A stretch of DNA of 64,000 nucleotides from assembly GCA_965276835.1 (NCBI GenBank), contig OZ255631.1:4154001-4218000 (forward strand), in the 5' to 3' direction. The position numbers and the translations under genes are program-made. Below, one piece after another: positions 52,505 through 62,385 of the stretch (position 1 is its first letter; each line of letters begins with the position of its first letter). This stretch comes from BOG-932 sp965276835 (GTDB taxonomy: Bacteria; Pseudomonadota; Alphaproteobacteria; BOG-932; Roseiterribacteraceae). The notes under the pieces were generated by a model. It searched no databases and had not been told where the DNA came from. It saw only the letters and a list, made by a program, of their open reading frames with translations.

Positions 52505-54124
52505 TCAGACCGCGGCCGGCGCGAAGCTGTTCGACTGGGCCATCTTCCAGCTTAACTTGAAGCGCTCGTCGTTCGTGCCATCCAAAAGCTCGCGCGGTTC
52601 CAGGAATCGGTGGATCTGTTCATAGCTGGCGACTACGTCGGGCGACACACGCTTCAGGAAATGCCGCGGCGATAGCTCTTCCGGGTGCGACAGGCCGGCG
52701 GCGGCGATCACTTCTGACAACGCGGCCAGGGTCGACCGGTGAAAATTATAAACCCGCTGCGCCTTGTCGGGAACGACCAGCGCGCGCTGGCGGATCTTGT
52801 CCTGCGTCGTCACGCCGGTCGGGCAACGGTCGGTGTGGCATTGCTGCGCCTGGATGCAGCCGATCGCGAACATGAAGCCGCGCCCCATGTTGCACCAGTC
52901 GGCGCCCATCGCCATGGTTCTTGCCATATCGAAGGCGGTGATGATCTTGCCGCTGGCGCCCAGCCGGACGCGGTCGCGGATACCCAGGCCGACCAGCATG
53001 TTGCGGGCAAACATCAGCCCTTCCTGCAGCGGCGTGCCGATGTGGTCGACGAATTCCAGGGGTGCGGCCCCGGTGCCGCCTTCCTTGCCGTCGATGACGA
53101 TGAAATCGGGATAGATGCCGGTTTCAAGGATCGCCTTGCCGATGCCGAGAAATTCCCATGGATGGCCGATGCACAGCTTAAATCCCACCGGCTTGCCGCC
53201 GCACTGCTCGCGTAGCCGCGCAATGAATTCCAGCAAGCCGATCGGCGTTGAAAATTCCGAATGATGCGATGGCGAGATGCAATCGACGCCGACCGGAACG
53301 CCGCGTGTCTCGGCAATTTCTTGCGACACCTTGGCGCCCGGCAGAACGCCGCCGTGGCCTGGCTTGGCCCCCTGGGACAGTTTGATATTGATCATCTTGA
53401 CCTGGGGGGACGCGGCCGCCTCGGCAAAGCGTTCGGGTGAAAAGCGGCCGTCCGGCGTGCGGCAGCCGAAATAGCCGCTGCCGATTTCCCAGACGATGTC
53501 GCCGCCGTTCTCCCGGTGATACGGGCTCAAACCGCCCTCGCCGGTATCGTGCGCGAACCCGCCCATCTTCGCGCCCTTGTTCAGGGCGCGGATGGCATTG
53601 GCGGACAGCGCACCAAAGCTCATGGCCGAAATATTGAGGACAGAGGCGGAATAAGGCTGCGCGCAATCCGGCCCGCCGATTTTGACGCGGAACGGTTCGA
53701 CGGCCAGTTCGGCAGGCGTTAGCGAATGGTTTATCCACTCATAACTGGTGCCGTAGACATTCAGTTCGGTGCCGAGCGGCCGCTTGTCCAGCTGGCCCTT
53801 GGCGCGTTGATACACGATCGAACGGGCATTGCGGTCGAACGGCACGCCGTCGGTATCGCTTTCCAGGAAATATTGCCGGATTTCCGGGCGCACATTCTCC
53901 AGCAAAAAGCGGATATGGGCGGCGATCGGAAAACTTCGCAAGATCGCATGCTGGGTTTGCAGAAGGTCGTAAGTACCCAGGGCCGCCAAGGCCAGAAACC
54001 CGGCCAGGCCGATCCCAAACTCCGGCGAAACAGTCAGCGTCAGGCCCAGGAAGACCGCGCTCCCCAGCAACGCCGCGGAATAGACGACGTAGCGACGGCT
54101 GAAGATCAGGGCGATCAGGCTCAT
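52505..54124 (-). CDS. FMN-binding glutamate synthase-domain protein, membrane-anchored
   Basis: 539 residues. Two N-terminal membrane helices (about 10-30 and 36-52), then a GOGAT catalytic domain of the archaeal/GltB2 kind: SYEWINHSL, NISAMSFGALS, GEGGLSPYH, KLSQGAKPGHGG, IDGKEGGTGAAP, and the FeS-like cysteine set in CIQAQQCHTDRCPTGV. There is no amidotransferase domain, so it is not a whole glutamate synthase. True substrate unknown. ATG at 54124. It is co-directional with the decayed genes downstream. Confidence 0.87.
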   Translation of the reverse strand: MSLIALIFSRRYVVYSAALLGSAVFLGLTLTVSPEFGIGLAGFLALAALGTYDLLQTQHAILRSFPIAAHIRFLLENVRPEIRQYFLESDTDGVPFDRNARSIVYQRAKGQLDKRPLGTELNVYGTSYEWINHSLTPAELAVEPFRVKIGGPDCAQPYSASVLNISAMSFGALSANAIRALNKGAKMGGFAHDTGEGGLSPYHRENGGDIVWEIGSGYFGCRTPDGRFSPERFAEAAASPQVKMINIKLSQGAKPGHGGVLPGAKVSQEIAETRGVPVGVDCISPSHHSEFSTPIGLLEFIARLREQCGGKPVGFKLCIGHPWEFLGIGKAILETGIYPDFIVIDGKEGGTGAAPLEFVDHIGTPLQEGLMFARNMLVGLGIRDRVRLGASGKIITAFDMARTMAMGADWCNMGRGFMFAIGCIQAQQCHTDRCPTGVTTQDKIRQRALVVPDKAQRVYNFHRSTLAALSEVIAAAGLSHPEELSPRHFLKRVSPDVVASYEQIHRFLEPRELLDGTNDERFKLSWKMAQSNSFAPAAV

Positions 54125-54280
54125 GGCCGGCAACTCATGCGATGATTCCCCCGAAGAGGTCGGCCGCTATCTACACACCTTCCGTCCGTTTCGCATGATC
54201 TTTCTGGGCGCCGCCGCTATCATCCTGTGCCGCCGCCGGCACAAGCCGAACGGGCAGCACCTAAAATGGGAGGACGCAAC

Positions 54281-55069
54281 GTGGGATTTGCCGAACAATA
54301 CGGCCCGTGGGCGGTTATCGCGGGCGGCTCTGAGGGGACGGGCGAGAGCTTCGCGATGAAGCTGGCGGCGCAGGGCGTCAACCTGGTGCTGGTTGCACGC
54401 AAGCCGGCGCAGCTTGAGGCGCTGGCGGAGCGCATTCGAAAGTCGCACAAGATCCAGGTCCGCACCTTGGACCAAGACCTGACCGCGTCCGACGTCCTGC
54501 CGCGCCTGCGCGAAGCGACCGACGACATCGAGGTCGGGATGCTGATTTACAATGCGGGTTCGGTTTCGCATTTTTCGCCTTTCCTCGACGATACGCTGGA
54601 CGAACAGTTGCGTATGGTGCGGTTGGGCGTGCTGACGCCGACCGTGCTTGTCCATCATTTCGCGACCGGCATGCGCGCGCGCGGCCGGGGCGGAATCATC
54701 CTGATCGGCTCGATGGCCGGGTATGCCGGGGCGCCGGATGAGATCGTCTATTCGGCGGGCAAGGCTTACAGCCGGATGATGGCCGAGGGGCTGTGGTACG
54801 AGCTGAAGCCGCACAATGTGCATGTGCTGGGTTTGATCATGGGTCTGACCCGCACGCCTGCGATGGCCCGGCTGGGGCTGAACATGGGCAACCCGGAATT
54901 CCCGCCCGACGAATCCGATGCGGTGGCGGACGAAGGCTTCGCCCATCTGGCCGACGGGCCGATCTGGAATGTGGGCGGCAAGGGCGAGGGAGCGAAATAT
55001 CTGAGCAGCATCCCGCGCGCGGATGCCGTGTCCTTCATGGCCAAGGGCGCGAAGGACCTGCACGGGTAA
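54281..55069 (+). CDS. Short-chain dehydrogenase/reductase
   Basis: 262 residues. The nucleotide loop IAGGSEGTGE departs from TGxxxGxG but keeps the glycines; NAGSV, the Ser in ILIGSMAGYAG and YSAGK are present. GTG start at 54281 with GGGAGG seven bases upstream is preferred to the ATG at 54266, which overlaps that site. Substrate unknown. Confidence 0.85.
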   Translation: MGFAEQYGPWAVIAGGSEGTGESFAMKLAAQGVNLVLVARKPAQLEALAERIRKSHKIQVRTLDQDLTASDVLPRLREATDDIEVGMLIYNAGSVSHFSPFLDDTLDEQLRMVRLGVLTPTVLVHHFATGMRARGRGGIILIGSMAGYAGAPDEIVYSAGKAYSRMMAEGLWYELKPHNVHVLGLIMGLTRTPAMARLGLNMGNPEFPPDESDAVADEGFAHLADGPIWNVGGKGEGAKYLSSIPRADAVSFMAKGAKDLHG

Positions 55070-55102
55070 TAAAAAAGAGGCCCGGCCTTTGCAGGCCGAG
55101 CC
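55070..55102 (-). terminator. Rho-independent terminator for the gene at 55124
   Basis: On the minus strand, GGCTCGGCCT and AGGCCGGGCC pair over ten bases around a GCAA loop, followed by a run of T (complement of 55070-55076). It ends the transcript of the exported protein gene at 55124-55483. Confidence 0.88.
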
Positions 55103-55123
55103 CCTTTCCGAGAAGCAACCAGC

Positions 55124-55483
55124 TTACTGCTTGGTGGCCGTGAACGTACCGGTCACGCCGCTGGTCTCGATGTCGCCCTTCATGGTTTTGTCGGTGTCCA
55201 ACTTGCCCTTGAAGGTCAGCACGGCCTGGCCGGCGTCCCAATCCCAGGTCACGTCTTTGCCGGCGACGGTGGCCGCGGCGGCGGCGCCGGGGGCCTTGGC
55301 GTCTTTTCCCGCACAGGAGGCGGTCGTCTTGCCGCCGGCGGTGGCGAATGTGCAAACGACGTCCTCGATGGCGTTGCCGACGACATCGCCGCTGATTTTC
55401 CAGGCGCCATCGACGCCGTCAGCCAGCGCGACGCCACTGAACGAGAGAGCTGCCATGGTGGCGGCGAGAAAAGCTACTTTCAT
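55124..55483 (-). CDS. Small exported protein of unknown function
   Basis: 119 residues. Signal peptide (FLAATMAALSFSGVALA), then a small beta-rich domain with a Cys pair (VVCTFATAGGKTTASCAG) that could form a disulphide, and repeated strand-like segments (VTWDWDAGQAVLTFKGKL, GDIETSGVTGTF). ATG at 55483 has GGGG eight bases upstream. A clear terminator follows it. No family recognised. Confidence 0.72.
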   Translation of the reverse strand: MKVAFLAATMAALSFSGVALADGVDGAWKISGDVVGNAIEDVVCTFATAGGKTTASCAGKDAKAPGAAAAATVAGKDVTWDWDAGQAVLTFKGKLDTDKTMKGDIETSGVTGTFTATKQ

Positions 55484-55609
55484 ATCCATATCCCCTTTCA
55501 CGTTATTGATGTTGGAATGACGTTACAGTTTTGCCCCGAATGCGGCAATTCCGATCGTGGGATTGCCGCGGGCCGGACAACGCGCCCCTTGCCTGGCGTC
55601 CTTGGGCAT

Positions 55610-55975
55610 TCAGCCCTGAATGAAGTCTTCCGGCCCGAAATAGGCCTGCATGGTCGCAACCTTGCCGTCTTCGTTGAAGGTCATGACATCGACGATGCGC
55701 ACGGTCAGCGTACCGATTTTGGCTTCGAAGGCCATCGCGGCGGCGTTGCTGTGCGATCCACGGATCGGCGCGGACAGCGACAGCTGGGCGCCGTTCTTCA
55801 TCGCATCGACATAGAACGCGCGGATCGCCTCGGTGCCCTTATGCGGGGGCGAACCGACCGGATCCTCAACCGTCGCGTCGGCGGCGAACAAGCCGGTCAG
55901 CTTTTCGGCGTCGCCGGCGTTGAAGTGGTCGAGATAGGACTGAAGCGTCGCCTTCATGGCAGCCTGGGATGGCAT
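55610..55975 (-). CDS. Steroid delta-isomerase-like SnoaL/NTF2 fold protein
   Basis: 121 residues with the ketosteroid isomerase pattern YLDHFNAGDAEKLTGLFAADATVEDPVGS, holding the Tyr and Asp positions of KSI. The family includes true KSI and other cone-fold enzymes, so I call it KSI-like only. ATG at 55975. The region 55484-55609 holds no gene. Confidence 0.82.
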   Translation of the reverse strand: MPSQAAMKATLQSYLDHFNAGDAEKLTGLFAADATVEDPVGSPPHKGTEAIRAFYVDAMKNGAQLSLSAPIRGSHSNAAAMAFEAKIGTLTVRIVDVMTFNEDGKVATMQAYFGPEDFIQG

Positions 55976-56014
55976 GGGTCGTTCCCCTGTTTGAGATACT
56001 CTGTGTCAAAAGCT

Positions 56015-56389
56015 TTAGGCTAAGCCGGCGGCCACGAAAAGCCCCAAAACGCATGCGGCGCCGGTCGAAAAGACGATCGAGCGCAACGTGGCGCGGTCGG
56101 TGATATAGGCGAAATTATAGACGATGCGCAGGGCGACATAGGCGCCGGTCAGCCAGTTCATCACAGGATGCGTCACCCCGGCCTGCGCCGCGATGATGAC
56201 CGCGGCGGCAAAGGCCGGAAAGGATTCGAAGCCGTTCTGCTGTGCCCAGTCGGCGCGTTGGCGCGCGCCGGTCAAGGTGCCGGCATATTGGCGCGGTGCA
56301 TGGTTATTGACGTCGCCGCGTTTGGCATAGATCGTCGCGGCATAGGGCAGGAAGGCGGCGGCAAGCACCATCCAATAGGCGAAGAACAT
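56015..56389 (-). CDS. MAPEG family membrane protein
   Basis: 124 residues with four helices; R-Q-Y-A-G-T-L-TGARQRADWAQQNGFESFPAF is typical of the MAPEG fold. Bacterial members are mostly uncharacterised. ATG at 56389 with GGGGAGGG upstream is preferred to the longer start at 56413. Confidence 0.8.
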   Translation of the reverse strand: MFFAYWMVLAAAFLPYAATIYAKRGDVNNHAPRQYAGTLTGARQRADWAQQNGFESFPAFAAAVIIAAQAGVTHPVMNWLTGAYVALRIVYNFAYITDRATLRSIVFSTGAACVLGLFVAAGLA

Positions 56390-56467
56390 TGCGCAGACCC
56401 TCCCCGGCGGCATTTATCGTTGCCGGAACCATCGTCTGCCTTGGGGCCGCCGTCCAGTCCGATCTTG

Positions 56468-57463
<996 letters not shown>

Positions 57464-57532
57464 GCAATGCTAGATCGCCCTTTAATCTTTCACCCGCAAG
57501 GGGTTGAAACTTTGCTGTCGCCGAGGACCGCA

Positions 57533-57718
57533 TCAATATCTTGTGGAATTGCTGGAACGTTCCACGTCCGACTCGCCCGGCCGATCAACATGTTGTGGTT
57601 TGAAGGATAAAATTGTCGGTAAAATCAAGGAGCTGGCAGTCGGACCGGCTATTTAACATCCGGAAATCTCAATATATTGTGCGTGTTCCAGGAACGTTAC
57701 GCGGCCGACTCGGCCGAC
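57533..57718. repeat. Imperfect direct repeat pair in the divergent promoter region
   Basis: About 50 bases at 57533-57582 recur at 57669-57718: TCAATAT.TTGTG, then GGAACGTT and the string CCGACTCG near the end. Copy one contains the palindrome GGAACGTTCC; copy two has TTCCAGGAACGTT. The pair sits in the 313 bases between the LLM and NAT genes. Just after, GACTCGAGTC (about 57733-57742) is another palindrome. It looks like a duplicated operator region. Confidence 0.5.
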
Positions 57719-57776
57719 AGCGCTATATGTGGACTCGAGTCGCGACTCGATTCGCGTACCCATACCAAGGCTTAGA

Positions 57777-58634
57777 TTGACCCTCGGCAATAAAGAGCTA
57801 GACGCCTATTTCATCAGAATCGGTTTCGCCGGGTCATCGGCGCCGACGTTCGAACTGCTGGCGCAGTTGCAGTCGCGGCATACGGCGACGTTCCCGTTCG
57901 AGAATCTGGATGCGGTGCTTGGGCGCCCGGTGCCGCTCGATATCCCGTCACTGATCGCGAAGCTGATAATGGGCCGCCGCGGCGGCTATTGTTTCGAGCA
58001 GAACGGACTGCTGGCCGCTGTGCTCACAACACTTGGTTTCGCGGTGACGCCACTCGCCGCGCGCGTGCGGCTGGGCGTGCCGGATGGCGCCGCAACCGGC
58101 CGCACCCACATGCTGCTGAAAGTAACGCTGGATAACGGTCCCTACATCGTCGATGTCGGTTTCGGCGGGCTCAATCCAACGGCGCCTTTTGCGCTTGCGC
58201 CCGGCATCGCCCAGCCGACATCGCACGAGACTTACCGCTTCATCGCCGTCGCCGGCAGCTTTGAAATGCAGGCTGAGCTGGCAGGGACATGGACGCCGCT
58301 CTATCGCTTTACCGAGGAACCGCAGTCCCAGGTCGATTACGAGATCGCCAACTGGTACATCGCGACTTCGCCGGAATCCCGGTTTGTCCGGAATTTGACG
58401 CTGGCGCGCCCAACCGGGGATCGGCGCGCCGCCATCCTGAACGACCGGCTGACGATCCGCTATCGCGACGGCCGGCTTGAGGAGAGTACTATCGACGGCG
58501 TTCAAGGGCTTCGCGCGGCGATGGCCGAACATTTCGACCTCGATCTTTTCGCGATTGCCGGCGAGGCGGGAGCGAATGCGATCGTGGAACGTTACTTCCC
58601 GCGCGGGGCGCTGACAGTTGGGGCCGGCCGGTGA
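57777..58634 (+). CDS. Arylamine N-acetyltransferase
   Basis: Acetyl-CoA-dependent N-acetylation of arylamines. The catalytic triad is Cys72 in RRGGYCFEQN, His111 in GRTHMLL and Asp126 in YIVDVGFGG, counted from TTG at 57777. That start, preceded by AAGG, puts the Cys close to its family place (69-72). A longer frame from GTG 57729 would put it at 88, so I prefer the short form. 285 residues. Confidence 0.85.
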   Translation: MTLGNKELDAYFIRIGFAGSSAPTFELLAQLQSRHTATFPFENLDAVLGRPVPLDIPSLIAKLIMGRRGGYCFEQNGLLAAVLTTLGFAVTPLAARVRLGVPDGAATGRTHMLLKVTLDNGPYIVDVGFGGLNPTAPFALAPGIAQPTSHETYRFIAVAGSFEMQAELAGTWTPLYRFTEEPQSQVDYEIANWYIATSPESRFVRNLTLARPTGDRRAAILNDRLTIRYRDGRLEESTIDGVQGLRAAMAEHFDLDLFAIAGEAGANAIVERYFPRGALTVGAGR

Positions 58635-58656
58635 ACGGCACGCCTTGGAGGACAGG

Positions 58657-59142
58657 ATGAGTTATTACCAAAAAGTGCTGATGCCCGACGAGTCCGTGCG
58701 GGCGATGGGCAGGCTGCACTGGGCGATCTATCTGCGGGCCTGGTTCCTGTTCGTCATCGGCGCGGCTGCCGGGGTGGCGTTCCTGTACCTGCATTATGGG
58801 TCCGGGGTGGAGGACAACAGGATCCCGTCCTATATCGCGGGCGGCGTCGCGGTTTTGTTCCTGCTGGCGGCGTTCATCGCCTCGCAAAATGCCCTGATCC
58901 GCCGGCAGACCACCGAGATCGTGGTGACGGACCGGCGGATCATCTTCAAGGAAGGTTTCATCCGTCGCCGCACGATGGAAATGAACCTCAGCAAGGTGGA
59001 GACGGTCGACGTGATCCAGGGTATCTGGGGGCGGGTTTTCGACTATGGTTCGATCGTGATTCGCGGCGTCGGCTCCAGTTATGAACCGCTCCGGATGATC
59101 GCCAATCCGCTGGCGCTGCGCACCGCGATCATCGCGCAATAA
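58657..59142 (+). CDS. bPH2 (bacterial pleckstrin-homology) membrane protein
   Basis: 161 residues. Two helices near 24-45 and 57-75, then a bPH2 domain with TTEIVVTDRRIIFKEGFIRR, the usual PF03703 pattern. ATG at 58657 has GGAGG five bases upstream; an upstream ATG at 58618 overlaps the NAT gene. Role unknown. Confidence 0.85.
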   Translation: MSYYQKVLMPDESVRAMGRLHWAIYLRAWFLFVIGAAAGVAFLYLHYGSGVEDNRIPSYIAGGVAVLFLLAAFIASQNALIRRQTTEIVVTDRRIIFKEGFIRRRTMEMNLSKVETVDVIQGIWGRVFDYGSIVIRGVGSSYEPLRMIANPLALRTAIIAQ

Positions 59143-59196
59143 AGCTCTTCTTCACGCATTCGAATGAGCGGCGCTCAAGAACTGTTGCAGCCCTGC

Positions 59197-59210
59197 ATCA
59201 CAAAAACTGA
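59197..59210 (+). promoter_or_regulatory. 14-base element upstream of TonB receptor 1
   Basis: ATCACAAAAACTGA occurs here and, identical, at 62245-62258 upstream of receptor 2. It lies 168 bases before the first receptor's ATG. It may be a binding site for a shared regulator. Confidence 0.5.
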
Positions 59211-59378
59211 ATTATGGTTCAGTAGTCATTTTTTATTGATCTTCCCTAGTTTTCCGATAGAAGCAGCCCGCTCTCGCTTGCGCCGTCCCTGTTGATTCAG
59301 GGGCGTCTCAGCCGCACCGGCGGAGCATCCATGGGGCCGCCTCAACTGGGTATGGCCTTGTCTCGGGAAGGAAAATAA

Positions 59379-62114
59379 ATGTCGTCGAAATTGATGCTCG
59401 CGCTATGCGCGACGGTCGGGATTGTCGGGTTGACGGGCGCGCATGGCGCGCTGGCGCAGGCTCCCGCCCAACCTACGGCCGCGCCGGCCGATAACGGCCT
59501 GGAAGAAATCGTGGTGACCGCCCGCCGTAAGGAAGAGCGGGTGCAGTCCGTCCCGTTGGCGATCACGGCCTTCAGCCAGGCCGACCTGGAAAAGAAGCAT
59601 ATCCAGGAAGTGCGCGATCTCGGCCGCACCGTGCCGTCGCTGGCGATCAGCAACAGCCAGTCCGACAGCAACGCACCCTATTCGAGCCAGACCCGCCTGC
59701 GCGGCCTGCCCGGCTCGGTGATTTATTTCGCCGACGTGCCGTTGGGCACCACCGACTATGATACCTCGACCGGTCTGACGCATGGCCTGGCAGCCGGCTT
59801 TTATTACGACCTGGACAATCTCGAAGTGCTGAAGGGCCCCCAGGGCACGCTGTTCGGCAAGAACTCGATCGGCGGCCTGATCTCGATTTCGCCGAAGAAG
59901 CCGACGGACAATTTCGAAGGCTATTTCCAGGCGACATTCGGCAATTACGGCGACCGGGAATTCGAGGGCGCGGTCAATATTCCGATCGTCCAGGACAAGC
60001 TGCTGGTGCGCATCTCCGGCCAGTCGCAGCAGCGTGACGGCTATACGAAGGATGCCTATACCGGCCAGGATTACGACAACCGGAATTATTATTCCTGGCG
60101 TGTCGGCGTGACCTTCCGGCCGACCGATGATTTCGAGAACTACTTCGTCTATGACGGCTATTGGCAGGACACCAACGGATCCTCGACGATCCTGCGTTAC
60201 GTCGACAAGAAGAATTTTCTGCCGTTGGTCTATCCGAACGTAATGCAGCTGCTTCAGCAGCAGCAGCGGTTGGGCGCCAGAACGGAACTTGGCCATTCGG
60301 TCCAGGGTATCGGCAAGGATTATTTCTATGGCTTTACCGACACCGCCCGCTGGGACATCTCCGACGACCTGACGCTGAAAAACGTCGCGGCCGCCCGTGT
60401 CTTCAAGCAGTTGTCGACGACCGACGATTTCGGCGCCGGCAACTTGCCGGTCCTGAATGTCGGCGTCCCGGGCAACAATCAGATCTGGGGCGACAACTCG
60501 GTGCAATACACCGAAGAGCTGCAGCTTCAGGGCAAGGCGCTGAACGATAAGCTAAGCTGGGTGGTCGGCGGCTATTTGGAATTCGATCACCCGCTGGGCG
60601 ATACGCTGCTCGGCTCGACTGCTGTCGGCAGCACGAGCTATTATCATTTCCACGAAACGTCGCGCAGCCAGGCTCTCTTCGCCCACGGCATCTACGACCT
60701 GTCAGACTATGTCGAAGGCCTGAAGTTCAACGCGGGCTATCGTTATACCTGGGACCACATCACCGACGAGGAACGCGCGACGCTCAACTCGGACTCGGTC
60801 CAGCGCAGCGCGACCGGAGTACCGTTGAATTGCGGCGTGCAGTCGGGCGTGGACAATAACTGCCACATCTCGGCCGGCGGCAATTTCAGCTCGTTCGGCT
60901 GGAATGTCGGCCTCGACGAGCAGCTGGATTCCAGGACGCTGATCTATGTGCGTTCGGGCAACGCCTATCGGCCCGGCGGCTTCAACCTGAACGTGCCGGC
61001 GGCGAACGCTAAGTTCCAGCCGGAACATGTGACCGACGTCGAAATCGGCGTGAAGAGCGACTGGGATCTGTGGGGTATCCACGCCCGGACGAACGCGGAC
61101 GTCTTCCATACTGATTACAAGGACATCCAGACCACGCGTCTGGTCAACGTCCCGGGGCCGGGCGGCACCTCCCGTGTCGCATCGCTGCTGTTCAACGCGG
61201 CGGATGCGCAGCTTGAGGGCGTCGAGCTCGAGGCCAATATCGAGCCGATCGAAGGCGTCGAGATCACGCCGCATATTTCCTATCTCTATACCGAATATGG
61301 GAAGTACCCGACCGATGCCGGCGCCGATTCGAAGAATCCGCCATTCCTCTACACGCCGAAGCTGCAATATGCGGTGACCGGCACCTATCACCTGCCGCTC
61401 GACGAGTCGCTGGGCGATGTGGCGATGTCCGCGACCTATAGCTGGTATGGGCATCAGTATATGTCGGTGCAGGCTGGGGAGATCTATCCGATTCAGCCGT
61501 CCTACGAGCAGGTCGATATCCGCGTCGACTGGACCAATTTCCTGACCTATCCGGTCGATCTCGGGTTTTTCATGACCAACGCGTTGGACAGCACGCATGT
61601 GGCCGGCGGCTTCCCGATCTATACCCAGCTCGGCTTTACCTCGCTGGTCTATAACGAGCCGCGGATGTTCGGTTTCTCGGTGAAATACCGCTTCGGCGGC
61701 CCGTCCGAACCCGAGTCGGAGCCGGCGGCTTACGTTCCGCCGGCGGTCCAGGCTCCGGCGCCCGCCGTGCCGAAGAGCTATCTGGTGTTCTTCGACTTCA
61801 ACAAGTCTGACCTGACCCCGCAAGCGGTCGAGATCGTCGACACGGCGGCCAAGAATGCCGGTCCGGCGAAGGTGACCCAGCTCACCGTTACCGGCCACAC
61901 GGACACCGTCGGTTCGGACGCATACAATATGCGTCTCAGCCGGCGCCGTGCGGAATCGGTCGCGGCGCAGCTTGAGAAGGACGGCATCCCGTCCAGCGAG
62001 ATCGAGATCGTTGCCAAGGGCAAGCGCGACCTGCTGGTTCCGACCGGCGACGGCGTGCGCGAGCCGCAGAACCGGCGCGTTCAGATCGTCTATTCCGGCG
62101 GCGCGACTTCGTAA
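59379..62114 (+). CDS. TonB-dependent receptor fused to OmpA peptidoglycan-binding domain
   Basis: 911 residues. Signal peptide 1-26 (AHGALAQ), a TonB-box-like EEIVVTARRKEE near 42-53, plug domain to about 180 with LKGPQGTLFGKNSIGGLI, then a 22-strand-type barrel to about 765 whose last strand FGFSVKYRF ends in the usual Phe. A Pro/Ala/Glu-rich linker follows (about 766-798). Residues 799-911 are an OmpA-C domain: FFDFNKSDLTPQA, TGHTDTVGS (Asp842) and LSRRRAESV (Arg857), the two residues that bind diaminopimelate. TonB receptors normally end at the barrel. The ligand is unknown. Confidence 0.9.
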   Translation: MSSKLMLALCATVGIVGLTGAHGALAQAPAQPTAAPADNGLEEIVVTARRKEERVQSVPLAITAFSQADLEKKHIQEVRDLGRTVPSLAISNSQSDSNAPYSSQTRLRGLPGSVIYFADVPLGTTDYDTSTGLTHGLAAGFYYDLDNLEVLKGPQGTLFGKNSIGGLISISPKKPTDNFEGYFQATFGNYGDREFEGAVNIPIVQDKLLVRISGQSQQRDGYTKDAYTGQDYDNRNYYSWRVGVTFRPTDDFENYFVYDGYWQDTNGSSTILRYVDKKNFLPLVYPNVMQLLQQQQRLGARTELGHSVQGIGKDYFYGFTDTARWDISDDLTLKNVAAARVFKQLSTTDDFGAGNLPVLNVGVPGNNQIWGDNSVQYTEELQLQGKALNDKLSWVVGGYLEFDHPLGDTLLGSTAVGSTSYYHFHETSRSQALFAHGIYDLSDYVEGLKFNAGYRYTWDHITDEERATLNSDSVQRSATGVPLNCGVQSGVDNNCHISAGGNFSSFGWNVGLDEQLDSRTLIYVRSGNAYRPGGFNLNVPAANAKFQPEHVTDVEIGVKSDWDLWGIHARTNADVFHTDYKDIQTTRLVNVPGPGGTSRVASLLFNAADAQLEGVELEANIEPIEGVEITPHISYLYTEYGKYPTDAGADSKNPPFLYTPKLQYAVTGTYHLPLDESLGDVAMSATYSWYGHQYMSVQAGEIYPIQPSYEQVDIRVDWTNFLTYPVDLGFFMTNALDSTHVAGGFPIYTQLGFTSLVYNEPRMFGFSVKYRFGGPSEPESEPAAYVPPAVQAPAPAVPKSYLVFFDFNKSDLTPQAVEIVDTAAKNAGPAKVTQLTVTGHTDTVGSDAYNMRLSRRRAESVAAQLEKDGIPSSEIEIVAKGKRDLLVPTGDGVREPQNRRVQIVYSGGATS

Positions 62115-62139
62115 GCGGTTCGGCATAGGAAACGACAGG

Positions 62140-62170
62140 GCGGCGCTCCTTCGGGGGCGCCGCTTTTTTT
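62140..62170 (+). terminator. Rho-independent terminator after TonB receptor 1
   Basis: GCGGCGCTCC (62140-62149) and GGGGCGCCGC (62154-62163) pair over ten bases around a TTCG tetraloop, followed by seven T (62164-62170). Strong, and it separates the two receptor genes into independent transcripts. Confidence 0.95.
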
Positions 62171-62244
62171 ATGGAGTTGGTTTTTTTGGCGGTTTTCCGC
62201 CAGAATCGTCCGAACGGACTATGTTGCTAATTTAATACGATCAG

Positions 62245-62258
62245 ATCACAAAAACTGA
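62245..62258 (+). promoter_or_regulatory. 14-base element upstream of TonB receptor 2
   Basis: Identical to the element at 59197-59210. It is 127 bases before the ATG at 62386 and after the terminator, so it belongs to the second receptor's own leader. Confidence 0.5.
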
Positions 62259-62385
62259 TCTTCCGCTCATTTGAGCTTGACGCAAACAACCTGTCTTCCG
62301 AGATTGCCGGCGCTTTCGTACCCGTTGGGAACGAAAATCCGTATTGATAAGGCGCCAGGCAGGCGCCGGGATGAAGGGGAGAACA

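Noticed and set aside
59403..60506. 367-codon and other long minus-strand frames opposite the TonB receptor
   Set aside because: They mirror the receptor's coding pattern and have no domain or start signal.
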